Source: Candidatus Buchananbacteria bacterium (GTDB lineage: Bacteria > Patescibacteriota > Patescibacteriia > 2-01-FULL-39-33). Taken from it: a stretch of DNA of 51,068 bases. Position 1 is the stretch's first letter. Each line of letters begins with the position of its first letter. The position numbers and the translations under genes were made by a program. Below the pieces are notes generated by a model that was not told the DNA's origin, did no database searches, and saw only the letters and a program-made list of their open reading frames with translations. This document shows, in pieces, positions 15,256-25,025 of this stretch. Location: the NCBI GenBank assembly GCA_030650095.1, contig JAUSEE010000044.1, positions 1 to 51,068 of the forward strand. Reading direction: 5' to 3'.

Positions 15256-15284
15256 TTGACTATTTTTTATTTTTATTGTATCAT
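15256..15284 (+). promoter_or_regulatory. Promoter for the two small membrane proteins
   Basis: TTGACT (15256-15261), 17-nt spacer, TATCAT (15279-15284), 36 nt before the first start codon. Confidence 0.75.
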
Positions 15285-15319
15285 ATGGTGGTTGAAGCAA
15301 TACAAACCAGGAGAACCCT

Positions 15320-15550
15320 ATGAAGCTTTGGCGTTGGTTCGTTGAAAATCTGCTTTTGATCTTTTTTAGCTTGTTATGCTTATCATTAATCGGCGCTTTC
15401 TCTGCCAGCTTGGTTTTATTTATTTTAAAGCCAAGTATTTCATGGTTTCTAATGTTGGCTTTTAGTATTGTTATTATAATTTGCCTTGATAAGCTTTGCG
15501 GTCGGCTGGTAAAAATACTGCTGACAGCTATGAAAAACGGTTTTATTTAA
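15320..15550 (+). CDS. Small membrane protein of unknown function
   Basis: A 76-residue protein with two to three hydrophobic segments (about residues 8-34 and 41-57) and a short basic C-terminus. An aggag Shine-Dalgarno (15310-15314) and a clear promoter upstream support translation. I recognise no family. It is followed by a second tiny membrane protein and a terminator, making a two-gene unit. Confidence 0.65.
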   Translation: MKLWRWFVENLLLIFFSLLCLSLIGAFSASLVLFILKPSISWFLMLAFSIVIIICLDKLCGRLVKILLTAMKNGFI

Positions 15551-15582
15551 TCAGTAAGCCCAACAAAAAACAGGAGGATAAC

Positions 15583-15756
15583 ATGATCTATTTTTTCATG
15601 GCTATGTTTGTACTTCTTTTCTTGACTATTTTTATTGTCTCTTACGCCCTAATCAGATTGAAGGCGGGCAAAACAGCTTTCATCACTTTTGGTCTTGTCA
15701 GTTTGGCCTCTGTACTTTTTGAAATATTCATCATGGTTTATCATTTTTCCCATTAA
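15583..15756 (+). CDS. Small two-helix membrane protein of unknown function
   Basis: A 57-residue protein with two membrane segments (about residues 2-22 and 33-53) joined by a basic loop RLKAGK. The start at ATG 15583 is fixed by aggagg (15572-15577) 5 nt before it. A longer frame from 15496 would overlap the previous gene and is rejected. Second gene of the unit; terminator directly after. Confidence 0.65.
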   Translation: MIYFFMAMFVLLFLTIFIVSYALIRLKAGKTAFITFGLVSLASVLFEIFIMVYHFSH

Positions 15757-15769
15757 ACCAGACTAATCC

Positions 15770-15792
15770 AGCTCTCTTTGAGAGCTTTTTTT
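15770..15792 (+). terminator. Terminator after the small membrane gene pair
   Basis: Perfect 7-bp stem agctctc/gagagct with a ttt loop, then seven T. Confidence 0.9.
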
Positions 15793-15821
15793 ATTGCTTA
15801 AATTAAGTTATAATTAAATTA

Positions 15822-17261
15822 ATGAGCAAAGAAAAATTAGCTAAAAATACCTTCTTTTTCACCATATCCTTGGCTGTCCAAAAAGCCATCTCTTTTTTAT
15901 ACTTTATTTTAATCGCCCGCGCCATCAGCGTTGAGGATTTTGGCAAATATTCTTTCGCCCTAAGCTTTGCCACTATTTTTGCCATGTTTTTGGATTTTGG
16001 CACTACGCAAATCCTGGTGCGGGAAAGCGCCAGAAACAAAGAAGATTCCCAAAAATATCTTTCCAATGTCCTGGGTTTTAAAATCGCTGCTTCCTTTTTT
16101 GTTTATCTCCTTTTAGTTTTGACGGTCAATTTAATGGGCTACCCCGAGATTACCAAAAAATTGGTTTATGTTTCCGGCCTGGTGATAATCTTGGATTCAT
16201 TCAGTATCGCTTTTTATTCCATCCTGCGCGGTTTGCAGAATCTGCTTTATGAAAGCTATGGCGTTATTTTAAATCAAATAATTTTGTTGGCCTTGGGCTT
16301 TGTGGTTTTACAATTAAATCTGGGTCTGGTGGTCTTAATCAGCGTTTATTTGGCCGGCACATTATTCAATTTATTCTATTCCTCCTTCTTCCTGGGCTTA
16401 AAGTACAAAATATTTCCTAAGCCCAGATTTTCCAAAGCTATCATTTGGAAAATATTAAAACTCTCCCTGCCTTTTGCCATTGCCGGATTTTTCATCCGCT
16501 TTTATTCGTATATGGATGTGATTTTACTTTCAAAATTAACCAATGATTCGGCTGTGGGCATTTACAGCGTGGCCTACAAAGTAACCTTTGCTTTGCAATT
16601 TATCGGCGTGGCTTTTTCGGCGGCCGTTTATCCGGCTTTTTGCAATTATTTCGTTTCCTCCAAAGACCTCTTGGCCAAAAGTTTTACCAAATCGGTTTAT
16701 TATCTCTTGCTTATATCTTTGCCTCTGTCTGTTGGCATAATCACTATTGCCAGTAAAGTTATCGGCCCGGTTTTTGGCGCCGGTTACAACGCCTCGGTTT
16801 TGCCCATGCAAATACTGCTCTTGGCCTTGGTGATTATCTTTTTATCTTTTCCGGTTGGCGCCATGCTTAACGCCTGCAACAGGCAAACCACCAACACTAT
16901 AATTTTGGGCTTCATCTCGGTTTTCAACATAGTGGCCAATCTGATTTTGATTCCGATTTTAAGCTATGTCGGTGCGGCTATTTCCGCTCTTTTAAGTTAT
17001 GTTCTGTTGTTTTCCATCGGCTTGTTCTTTGTGGGTAAAATCATTGATTACGACAAGAAATATCTGGTTCTATCAACTCTCAAGATAATTTTCAGTTGTC
17101 TTATAATGGGTCTTGTGGTTTTAACCCTAAAAAACAGCCTTCATTTTATTTTCGTCATACCGCTAGGAGCTTTGTCTTATATTATTATTCTTTACTTGAT
17201 CAAAGGATTCTCTAAAAATGATATTTTTCAGCTTAAGGATTTGTTACTAAAAAAATCTTAG
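15822..17261 (+). CDS. Polysaccharide flippase (Wzx/RfbX, MOP superfamily)
   Basis: Predicted to flip lipid-linked sugar units across the cytoplasmic membrane. The 479-residue protein has about 12-14 membrane segments. It has the family's N-terminal pattern, with ARAISVEDFGKYSFALSFA near residues 30-48 and a cytoplasmic VRESAR helix. The second half repeats the fold, with VGIYSVAYK at about 245. It begins the surface-polysaccharide cluster that runs to 26330, with glycosyltransferases and a Wzy-like polymerase. The transported sugar is unknown. Confidence 0.88.
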   Translation: MSKEKLAKNTFFFTISLAVQKAISFLYFILIARAISVEDFGKYSFALSFATIFAMFLDFGTTQILVRESARNKEDSQKYLSNVLGFKIAASFFVYLLLVLTVNLMGYPEITKKLVYVSGLVIILDSFSIAFYSILRGLQNLLYESYGVILNQIILLALGFVVLQLNLGLVVLISVYLAGTLFNLFYSSFFLGLKYKIFPKPRFSKAIIWKILKLSLPFAIAGFFIRFYSYMDVILLSKLTNDSAVGIYSVAYKVTFALQFIGVAFSAAVYPAFCNYFVSSKDLLAKSFTKSVYYLLLISLPLSVGIITIASKVIGPVFGAGYNASVLPMQILLLALVIIFLSFPVGAMLNACNRQTTNTIILGFISVFNIVANLILIPILSYVGAAISALLSYVLLFSIGLFFVGKIIDYDKKYLVLSTLKIIFSCLIMGLVVLTLKNSLHFIFVIPLGALSYIIILYLIKGFSKNDIFQLKDLLLKKS

Positions 17262-17308
17262 GTCTAATAAATTTTACCAGTGATTAATTTTTCATAAGAA
17301 ATTTAATT

Positions 17309-20300
17309 ATGCCAGAAATAAAGCCCAGTCAAATCGAACAGCAAAAAACAGTTATTTCGCCTCATGAAAAGCGCGAGGAGATTTTTGACAGTATTTCCAA
17401 CGTTAGAGATTACGGACAAGCGATAGATGCGACCGAACTGATTTTTGAGCATTCCATTGAAGACGGCCTGAAGCTGTCTGATCGGCTTGGCCTAGGTGAT
17501 GAACAATTAGCGCATATCGCCATGTCGTCGGCTTTTGCTCTCAAGCATCCGGAGGTGTTCAAGTTGATGGTGCGAGAGGCCACAACCAGCCGAGCGCTAA
17601 AAGATATTAGGGATGACAAAAAGCATAAATCTGTTCTTGATTCTATAATGTATACACATGATCAACTTATTACAGCTGAAAAATCAGGCGATTGGAGCGA
17701 GATATCAGATGAAATTGCTCAGCAGAATCCCAAATCATTGTCTGAAGGATTAGGAAAGGAAATAGATAATTATTACGCCCCGCTTCTGACAACTCGCGAA
17801 TTCAAGCCTAGAAATTTACCAAGCGAATATCCAATAGGGGAATCGATTCCCGGAATCCAAGGAGAGAAAAGACAGCTCAAGAGCGCGGAAGAATTAGCCG
17901 ATGAAGCGCTCTTGCAATTGGAGCTGATGATGCAACCGGCCTATTACGCCACAACAATCAATGCGACTCTGGAGAGATATTTAGCAGAAAATAGCCTGTC
18001 GGGCGAGTCGGCTCTCCCCACGGTCGATATTTTTGTCGTGCCCGAACAAATAAAGGCGGAGTGTCGCCGCTTGGGTATTCCATATGGTGATGTGGAAACG
18101 CGCCTGAAGAGCGCCAGATACACCAGCATCACCGCCGGCATCAAAAAAGGGGAAGCCGAGCGCGGCGTGCTAAGTAAATTGAATAAATCGCTCTCGCGCA
18201 AAGGCCAAAAGGCGGAATTGAAGGACGATAGATATGAGGTGGTGGAAGATAAGGAAGGCCGGAAAAAAGAAAAAAAAGAAGAATTTGATTATTGGGATCA
18301 GGAAGAGTTAATAAGTACAGATGAGGTTTCCCGCATAGTTGTAGATGGGGTGGAATTAGCTATGCAATTGGTGGATAATAATCAGAGTTTGGTTTATTAT
18401 ATCTACAAATTGGGCTTTGTTCAGACTGCAATAGTATCTGATAAATTTCCAAATAGTTCAGGTGAAGTTTCAGGCAAAATATTAAAGAGGACAATTGTTC
18501 GTAAAGGCACAAAATTAATTCTTGAATATGAAGATAACGCCATAAAATTAGTTAGAGAGATAGAATTACATCCGGAAGTGATTGATAAGTTTAAACAGGA
18601 ACAAGAAAAAGAGAAATCTGATTATTGGAGTACGAAGGAAGAATTTAATGGAGATGTTAATTTTCCGAAATTAAGAATAAATGGCGTTGATTTAGTAGTC
18701 GTCAAAGGGTTAAATGATAGTAACTCCTGGTATGCCATTGATTATGGCGGACATTTTATCAGAGTTTCAACTCAATTTAATGCAGGAAACATAATTAAAA
18801 AGATATCAAGAAAAGGAGAACTACTTACTAGGCTGGTTGAGATGTCAAATGGCAAAACAATCGATCAGGAAATTCATTTATATGATAGGGAGATTGATGA
18901 GTTTAAAAAAAAGATTGAAAAGGAAAAAGAAGAATCAAAAAATATTGAAGCTGAATTTGTTGAAAAAGGCCTATTGGGTGATATTTATAAATTGGGAGGA
19001 ATTGAAGTTTATTTAATGAAGTCGTCTGGTGGCACTCAACAAATTATTGAACGCCAGAGCGGATTGTATATCACAAAATTTTTTCCGGAGCTTGAAGCAT
19101 TTGATGAAATGTATTATGAAAATGAACATATCATCATAGCGGGTAAGACAAAAAAAGACGGCCAGCCCATTACGCTAAATTTAAAAATTGAAAGCCCCGA
19201 TCCGAATGAAAATATTACCGACAGATTTGTAAAATTAATTGAAGGCGAAAAAGAGGACGAAAAAACAGAAGAAAAAGAATTTGATTTTGACAAATTCGAG
19301 GACAAAGCGCTGGATTATATTGAAAAATTTATTGATGAAAGTGAAGACGCGTGGTATATAGCGAAAGGATTAGCTGGTCTAGATAGCGACCGCGCCTGGA
19401 AGTTGCGCGATAAGTTGCTTGAAATGGGTGTAGATATTAGAGATATTGTTGAGGGCATCGCTGGTCTGGACAGCGACCAGGCTTGGAAGTTGCGCGATAA
19501 GTTGTTGTTTAGAAGTAGTACGAGTGATGGTATTGTTGCTATTAGTCTGGCTGGTCTGGACAGCGACCAGGCTTGGAAGTTGCGCGAACAGTTATTTAAA
19601 AAAGGTGAAAAAGGATCTATCACTCTTAGTTTATCCGGTCTAGACAGTGATCGCGCTTGGAAAATGCGCGAGAAGTTGATTCAAGATAATGTGAACCATG
19701 GTGATTTCGCAGCAGGCCTAGCCGGTCTGGACTCAGAGCGCGCCTGGCAAATGCGCGAGAGACTGTTTAAAAATATTAATACTTTCAACAATATTGCTGA
19801 AAGTCTAGCCGGTCTGGACTCAGATCGTGCCTGGCAAATGCGAGATCAATTATTTAAAAAAGGTGAAAAAGGATCTATCGCTCTTAGTTTATCTGGTCTG
19901 GATAGCGATCGTGCTTGGAAAATGCGCGATAAGGTATTTGAAGCGGGTGAAGATAAAAGTGGTGTCGCTCTTAGTTTAGCCGGTTTAGACTCGGATCGCG
20001 CTTGGAAAATGCGCGAGCAGTTGTTTAAAGAGAGAGAAGTGAGGTATGTTGCTCATAGTTTAGCCGGGGATAATGTCACCTTTGTCTGGCAATTGAAACT
20101 TGACAAGAAGAAAAAACAAGCTGCAAAACTAAATAAAGAAGAGCAAGAAAAACTTAAGTTGTTGAATCTATTGCATAGTCCCGATCTTCCTGGAATTACC
20201 GAGCACTTCAGCGAAGAATTGAGCGCGGAAGAGAAAGCCAAGAAAGAAAAAACAGTCAAGAAAAAAACTCTAAGCGGTTCAGCCTTGTTTTCCGGCATTA

Positions 20301-22051
20301 TTAATAAATTGATCAAGAAAAATCCTCAGCCGTTTCTGGAGACTATGCCGGCCAAGCGCGACCGCCTGCCTTATGTTTTTGCAGAGCAGTTGGCTTTTAG
20401 GATTTTTCCCGAAATAAAAAGAGAGCAAGAAAGAAACGCTTGGCGCGGATTTGCCGGCTATGGGGGATTGGAAGGCCCAGGGCCGGAAGGGCCGGCAGGT
20501 GGACCGGAAGATTATCTTAATCCATCAAGCGGGATGGAAATGATCGGGGGCGGGGCGGAAGACATGGATGATAATCGGGAAGTGATGGAATTTCGCGACG
20601 CCTTAGGGCAACTTATTGTCACTAATATCTTGGGCAAGTATGATGCCTCGTCCAGGCGCTGGCTGTCCACGGATTTTGCCGTTGATGCGCCGCTGTCTGA
20701 ACCCACTATCGAAACCACGGCGACTTTGCCTAATATCAAGAATTTGTCTCAAGTGTCTCTGCCTAAGCCCTTGGAGTCAAATATTATCCCAGAACGGGTA
20801 AAAGGCCTTGATGCCAAGGGCAAAGAGTATGATTTGAAGGCCAGCGTTAGCAGTTCAGGAGAAGCCAGGGTGGCGGAAAAGCCGAAAGCGGTGGAAAAAA
20901 TCGTTTATTCTTTGGCGGTCTCTGCCGCTCCGGCGCCCATGGCGGAAATCAGCGGCAACGATTATGAAAGATTCAAGCATAAATTGGAATCAGTCGGCGG
21001 CGGGGATTTAACCAGTTCGCTAGCCAGTTTGCCCGAGGATTTGGAATTGGATCTTTTGGCGGCTATAAAAGACAAGGAACCAAAAGATCAAGTGACGGCG
21101 ATTGAGCGCTTGGTGCGCGATTTGGGGCATTATGATTTTAACAATCAGGAAGTCAGCCGGTTGAAAGCCGGCAAACCGCTGGAAGAGCAACTATATATCA
21201 TGGAACAGCGTTTGGAAGAACTTAAATCAAATAAGCCAGGCTCGGCAGAAAAATTAAAAGGCAAGAGATTTGCTGGTGTCTGCGCCGATTTTGCGCAGAT
21301 AACTGCGATTTTGCTACGCCGCGCCGGTTTTGCTTCCGGCATAGTCGCCGGTTTCAGCGGAGTTGGCAAGAAAATCGCGGTCAAACACGCGCATGCTACT
21401 TCTTTTGTCGTCTGGCCAGATGAAACCGGCAAGAATAGAGCCATTAGTATCGATGGCACGCCCGACGGAGTTGTCGGCATATCCTTGCCATCACTAGTGG
21501 AAAGAGAACAAGAAGCGGAACGGCAAGAAAAAGAAATGTCAAAAACCGCTCTGGCTGAAATAGAAAGCATCATCTCCGGCTTGAAAAACCAGGATACTGA
21601 AACTGTCCGCCGGATGTCCAATGGCGAATTGGAGCGTATAGTTAATAATATTTTAAAATACCAAGTTAAAGAATCGCATTTGGCGATAATTGAGCGTCTT
21701 TTTGAACATTATTTGTATACGCCGGTTCATAATTTGGATTTAAATAATCCTAAACAAAAGGGCGAAATACTAGTAGAGTTAGCTGGCGCGGTGGAAAGGC
21801 AAAGGAAACGCTTAAAAGAAGAGCCGGAAAAAGATACTACCCCGGCCGGCAACAGGCTCATGCAAATGATGCAGGATTTCTTGCGCCGATTTTCCGCGGA
21901 TGAAGATGCTGAAAGCAAGGATGATGCTTTTGCTGTTATGGAAAAAATAGTGGAACTGGTTCAGAATGATTTAAACGAAGTGGAACAAAAATCAGCCTTT
22001 GCCGTCTTGGCTTACTTGAAAGCCAAAAATATATCGGGCAATAAAAAGTAA
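17309..22051 (+). CDS. 1580-residue repeat protein with C-terminal transglutaminase-like domain
   Basis: No signal peptide or membrane segment. Residues 1-290 are helical. About 320-650 hold three diverged copies of a roughly 105-residue beta-rich module, each ending in an acidic/basic helix (for example EVIDKFKQEQEKEK). Residues about 686-920 contain eight 28-30-residue repeats with consensus GLDSDRAWKMR, plus a degraded ninth. A Pro/Gly-rich linker (EGPGPEGPAGGP) follows. A transglutaminase-like papain fold sits near 1315-1390, with candidate triad C1325 (GVCADF), H1362 and D1382 (SIDGTP). The remainder is helical. It sits between a flippase and glycosyltransferases, so a cell-surface or glycan link is possible, but without a secretion signal this is uncertain. 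Enzymatic activity is unproven. Confidence 0.75.
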   Translation: MPEIKPSQIEQQKTVISPHEKREEIFDSISNVRDYGQAIDATELIFEHSIEDGLKLSDRLGLGDEQLAHIAMSSAFALKHPEVFKLMVREATTSRALKDIRDDKKHKSVLDSIMYTHDQLITAEKSGDWSEISDEIAQQNPKSLSEGLGKEIDNYYAPLLTTREFKPRNLPSEYPIGESIPGIQGEKRQLKSAEELADEALLQLELMMQPAYYATTINATLERYLAENSLSGESALPTVDIFVVPEQIKAECRRLGIPYGDVETRLKSARYTSITAGIKKGEAERGVLSKLNKSLSRKGQKAELKDDRYEVVEDKEGRKKEKKEEFDYWDQEELISTDEVSRIVVDGVELAMQLVDNNQSLVYYIYKLGFVQTAIVSDKFPNSSGEVSGKILKRTIVRKGTKLILEYEDNAIKLVREIELHPEVIDKFKQEQEKEKSDYWSTKEEFNGDVNFPKLRINGVDLVVVKGLNDSNSWYAIDYGGHFIRVSTQFNAGNIIKKISRKGELLTRLVEMSNGKTIDQEIHLYDREIDEFKKKIEKEKEESKNIEAEFVEKGLLGDIYKLGGIEVYLMKSSGGTQQIIERQSGLYITKFFPELEAFDEMYYENEHIIIAGKTKKDGQPITLNLKIESPDPNENITDRFVKLIEGEKEDEKTEEKEFDFDKFEDKALDYIEKFIDESEDAWYIAKGLAGLDSDRAWKLRDKLLEMGVDIRDIVEGIAGLDSDQAWKLRDKLLFRSSTSDGIVAISLAGLDSDQAWKLREQLFKKGEKGSITLSLSGLDSDRAWKMREKLIQDNVNHGDFAAGLAGLDSERAWQMRERLFKNINTFNNIAESLAGLDSDRAWQMRDQLFKKGEKGSIALSLSGLDSDRAWKMRDKVFEAGEDKSGVALSLAGLDSDRAWKMREQLFKEREVRYVAHSLAGDNVTFVWQLKLDKKKKQAAKLNKEEQEKLKLLNLLHSPDLPGITEHFSEELSAEEKAKKEKTVKKKTLSGSALFSGIINKLIKKNPQPFLETMPAKRDRLPYVFAEQLAFRIFPEIKREQERNAWRGFAGYGGLEGPGPEGPAGGPEDYLNPSSGMEMIGGGAEDMDDNREVMEFRDALGQLIVTNILGKYDASSRRWLSTDFAVDAPLSEPTIETTATLPNIKNLSQVSLPKPLESNIIPERVKGLDAKGKEYDLKASVSSSGEARVAEKPKAVEKIVYSLAVSAAPAPMAEISGNDYERFKHKLESVGGGDLTSSLASLPEDLELDLLAAIKDKEPKDQVTAIERLVRDLGHYDFNNQEVSRLKAGKPLEEQLYIMEQRLEELKSNKPGSAEKLKGKRFAGVCADFAQITAILLRRAGFASGIVAGFSGVGKKIAVKHAHATSFVVWPDETGKNRAISIDGTPDGVVGISLPSLVEREQEAERQEKEMSKTALAEIESIISGLKNQDTETVRRMSNGELERIVNNILKYQVKESHLAIIERLFEHYLYTPVHNLDLNNPKQKGEILVELAGAVERQRKRLKEEPEKDTTPAGNRLMQMMQDFLRRFSADEDAESKDDAFAVMEKIVELVQNDLNEVEQKSAFAVLAYLKAKNISGNKK
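19367..20070 (+). repeat. Tandem GLDSDRAW repeats inside the 1580-residue gene
   Basis: Eight in-frame units of about 84-90 bp, each encoding GLDS(D/E)(R/Q)AW(K/Q)(L/M)R followed by a variable helix. The block at 19588-19675 and that at 19851-19935 are nearly identical at the DNA level, which indicates a recent multi-unit duplication or conversion. Confidence 0.9.
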
Positions 22052-22066
22052 TTGTTGAAAAAATCT

Positions 22067-22864
22067 ATGTTGTCGGTAATCATACCAACTTATAATCGCG
22101 CGGCTTATCTTGATAAATCACTCTCCAGCTTAACCAAGCAGAATTATCCGAAAGATGATTTTGAAGTTGTTATTGTAGACGATGGCAGTAAAGACGAAAC
22201 GGCTAAAATAACATCGAAGTTTAAAAATGATTTAAATTTAAAATACTTTAGGGAAAATCATTTGGGAGTTTCACACGCTCGCAATGTTGGCATTAGAAAA
22301 TCAATCGGAGAAGTAGTGGTTTTTTTTGACGATGATGCTCTAGTCGCTGAAAACTGGTTAGAAAGTATTTCTAGGATTATGGTAAGCGAAGATATTATTA
22401 CCGGAAAAGTTAAGCCAATTAAAAGTAATATCTGGCAATACTTTGCTCCGCATTACAATCAAGGCGATAAGCCCAAGGAGTCGCCGGTACTGCTAGAAGG
22501 CAATTGCGCCATCAAAAGAAAAGTTTTTTCTAAAATCGGCTTGTTTGATGAAAATTTGGATTACGGCCATGAAGGCGAAGAGTTTATTTATCGCGTTGGC
22601 AAAAACTACAAAATAATGTATTATCCGGAAGTGATTATTTATCATGATTATGCCAAGAGTTTTCTAAACTATTTTCAAAAGCAAAAAAAATTCGGCCAAA
22701 AAAAAGCTTATTTGGAAAGCCGAGGATTTAAAAGGGCCAGCAGCCACCAAATTAAAAACCATCAAATTGATAATTTGAATTTTGTTAAAAAAATCACTAT
22801 TAAAATTATTGCGCGGCTGGGAGCCATGTTTCATTTCTGGGGCCACTTTAGTTACAAAAAATAA
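22067..22864 (+). CDS. Family 2 glycosyltransferase
   Basis: Predicted GT-A enzyme adding a sugar from a nucleotide donor during surface glycan assembly. The N-terminus reads LSVIIPTYNRA, the first strand of the fold. VDDGS near residue 38 and the metal-binding FDDDA near residue 88 follow, then EGEEF near 170. I chose the ATG at 22067 (265 residues), which places the first strand at the start. A TTG at 22052, touching the previous stop, would add five residues. The C-terminal 60 residues are basic and may sit on the membrane. Confidence 0.88.
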   Translation: MLSVIIPTYNRAAYLDKSLSSLTKQNYPKDDFEVVIVDDGSKDETAKITSKFKNDLNLKYFRENHLGVSHARNVGIRKSIGEVVVFFDDDALVAENWLESISRIMVSEDIITGKVKPIKSNIWQYFAPHYNQGDKPKESPVLLEGNCAIKRKVFSKIGLFDENLDYGHEGEEFIYRVGKNYKIMYYPEVIIYHDYAKSFLNYFQKQKKFGQKKAYLESRGFKRASSHQIKNHQIDNLNFVKKITIKIIARLGAMFHFWGHFSYKK

Positions 22865-22879
22865 ACTATTCATATTATA

Positions 22880-23560
22880 ATGACTGCCAAAATAAGCCTA
22901 ATCATTCCTGTCTACAACAGCGCCAAAACAATTGAAAAATGTTTGGCTAGTATTTTTGCCCAAACTTTTGGTGATTTTGAAGTGATTGCTGTAAACGACG
23001 GTTCCAGCGACGAATCAGCTGATATTTTAAGCCGGTGGCAGGATAAAATAAAAATTTTCAGCCAAGTAAATAACGGCGCGCCCTCGGCCAGAAACTTTGG
23101 TTTTAAAAAGAGCCAGGGCGATTATGTTATTTTTTGCGACTCCGATGTGGTGATGAGGCCGGATATGCTGCAAAAGATGTACGAGGCCTTAGCCAAAAAT
23201 CCGGAGGCGGCTTACGCCTACTCTTCTTTTAGATTCGGCTGGAAAAAATTCAAATCCCTGCCTTATAATCTTTCCAAACTCCAAGAGATGCCCTATATCC
23301 ACACCACCTCATTGCTGCGCCGTAAGTTTTTTCCCGGCTTTGACGAGTCGCTTAAAAGGTTTCAGGATTGGGATTTGTGGCTGACTATTGGCGAGAAGGG
23401 TGGCCAAGGAGTATGGCTGAATGAAGTTTTATTTTACGCCAAATCAGGCGGCACTATGAGCCATTGGCTGCCAAAATTGCTTTATAGATTGTCTTGGTTG
23501 AAATTCGTTAAAAGTTATAATGAAGCCAAAGAAATCATCAAGAAAAAGCATAACTTGTAA
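22880..23560 (+). CDS. Family 2 glycosyltransferase
   Basis: 226-residue GT-A glycosyltransferase. ISLIIPVYNS opens the fold, followed by VNDGSSD (about 38-44) and the metal-binding CDSDV near residue 90. RFQDWDLWL near 155 is the acceptor-side acidic motif typical of this family. It starts 15 nt after the preceding glycosyltransferase and 4 nt before the pseudouridine synthase, so the genes are probably one transcript. Confidence 0.9.
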   Translation: MTAKISLIIPVYNSAKTIEKCLASIFAQTFGDFEVIAVNDGSSDESADILSRWQDKIKIFSQVNNGAPSARNFGFKKSQGDYVIFCDSDVVMRPDMLQKMYEALAKNPEAAYAYSSFRFGWKKFKSLPYNLSKLQEMPYIHTTSLLRRKFFPGFDESLKRFQDWDLWLTIGEKGGQGVWLNEVLFYAKSGGTMSHWLPKLLYRLSWLKFVKSYNEAKEIIKKKHNL

Positions 23561-23564
23561 ATAA

Positions 23565-24239
23565 ATGATCAGATTGCAAAAATTTTTAGCCGAAGCCGGT
23601 ATTGCTTCCCGTCGTAAAGCCGAAGAACTTATTGTGGCCGGAAAAGTAAAGGTTAATGGCCGTGTAGCGGATAAGCTGGGCACCAAGGTGGACGAAAACG
23701 ATCAAGTTGAATACGACGGACGACTGCTGAAAATAAAATCAACTAAGATTTATATCGCCTTAAACAAGCCTATTGGCTATATCGCCAGCGCCAGCAGCCG
23801 GCAAGGCCCATCGGTTTTGGATTTGGTTAAAATAAAAGACCGTATTTATCCGGTTGGACGCTTGGACAAGGATTCCCACGGCCTGATATTTTTAACCAAT
23901 GACGGCGATTTTGCCAACAGGATAACGCACGCTAAATATGGCTGTGAAAAAGAATATGAAGTTACCATTGATAAGCCCTTTTTACCCATTGATAAAAAAG
24001 CTTTTGAAAGCGGTTTGAAATTGGCCGGCTATAAATTGCAACCGGTTAGAGTGACTTTGGTTAAAGACAATATTGTCCGCCTCGTTTTAAAAGAGGGGAT
24101 AAATCGGCAAATAAGAAAAATGATGGGCAAGTGCGGTTATGATGTGCTTGATTTAAAAAGAATCAGAATCGGCAAGTTTAAATTGCCAAATATTAAAATA
24201 GGGGAGTGGCAGAATATAAATAATAATGACGTTATCTGA
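23565..24239 (+). CDS. Pseudouridine synthase, RsuA/RluB/RluE/RluF family
   Basis: Isomerises a uridine in rRNA. An S4 RNA-binding domain occupies residues 1-60 (RLQKFLAEAGIASRRKAEELI). The catalytic motif GRLDKDSHGL lies at 98-107, with D101 as nucleophile. INRQIRKM near 180 is also conserved. The length of 224 fits the small family. I cannot tell which rRNA site it modifies from sequence alone; rluB is the commonest assignment. It is oddly embedded between glycosyltransferases, a typical patchwork arrangement in this genome. Confidence 0.9.
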   Translation: MIRLQKFLAEAGIASRRKAEELIVAGKVKVNGRVADKLGTKVDENDQVEYDGRLLKIKSTKIYIALNKPIGYIASASSRQGPSVLDLVKIKDRIYPVGRLDKDSHGLIFLTNDGDFANRITHAKYGCEKEYEVTIDKPFLPIDKKAFESGLKLAGYKLQPVRVTLVKDNIVRLVLKEGINRQIRKMMGKCGYDVLDLKRIRIGKFKLPNIKIGEWQNINNNDVI

Positions 24240-24240
24240 T

Positions 24241-25020
24241 ATGGATTTATCAATTATTATCGTTTCATGGAATACCAAGGATTTATTAAAAAAATGCCTC
24301 TTATCTGTATATCAAAACCAAGGTGATTTGGCTGTGGAAATTTTTGTTATTGATAATAATTCAAACGATAAAACAGTAGAGATGCTTAGAAACGAATTTA
24401 AAGAGGTAAAATTAATGGCCAACAGTAAAAACATAGGGTTTGCCAAAGCTAATAACCAAGCTCTCAAGCTGGCTCAAGGCGAATATATTCTATTGCTTAA
24501 TCCCGATACGGAAATTTTAAATGGCAGCCTTAAAAAAGCCGTGGCTTTTATGAAAGCCAATGCCGGTTGCGGCGCTTTGGGCGCCAAATTGCTTTGGCCC
24601 GATAAATCACTTCAGCTGTCGGTTAGGCGTTTTCCCACTTTTTTGCCCATATTTTTAATGTTTATTAAGGCGCCTAAATTATTTAAAAGAATCAAATCGA
24701 TTGAAAGATACCTTTATGCTGATTTTGATTACACCAGGCTTCAAGAAGTGGATCAGATCATGGGCGCTTTCATGATGCTGCCCAAAAAGGTGGTGGCTAA
24801 AATCGGTTTTTTGGATGAAAGGTTTTTTATCTGGTTTGAAGAAGTTGATTTATGCCAGAGAATAAAAAAATCAGGATTACAAGTTATTTATAATCCTGAT
24901 ATTGAGATAATCCATTACGGCGGACAAAGCTTTGCTCAAGAAAAAATAATCAAAAAGCAATGGTTGTTTTTTCAAAGCGCCATAAGGTATTTTTTAAAAA
25001 ACGGCTTTTTTAATCATTAA
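24241..25020 (+). CDS. Family 2 glycosyltransferase (rhamnosyltransferase-like)
   Basis: 259-residue GT-A enzyme. LSIIIVSWNTKDLL at the start, VIDNNSND near 38, KNIGFAKANNQA near 66, and LLNPDTE near 90 are the hallmarks of the WbbL-like branch. WFEEVDLCQR near 200 completes the active site. The ATG at 24241 lies 1 nt after the previous stop. Another ATG at 24226 overlapping that gene would add five residues. The acceptor is unknown. Confidence 0.9.
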   Translation: MDLSIIIVSWNTKDLLKKCLLSVYQNQGDLAVEIFVIDNNSNDKTVEMLRNEFKEVKLMANSKNIGFAKANNQALKLAQGEYILLLNPDTEILNGSLKKAVAFMKANAGCGALGAKLLWPDKSLQLSVRRFPTFLPIFLMFIKAPKLFKRIKSIERYLYADFDYTRLQEVDQIMGAFMMLPKKVVAKIGFLDERFFIWFEEVDLCQRIKKSGLQVIYNPDIEIIHYGGQSFAQEKIIKKQWLFFQSAIRYFLKNGFFNH

Positions 25021-25025
25021 TAAGT

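Noticed and set aside
19367-20070. CRISPR-like array
   Set aside because: The repeats are in-frame codons of a protein repeat of 84-90 bp with no unique spacers.
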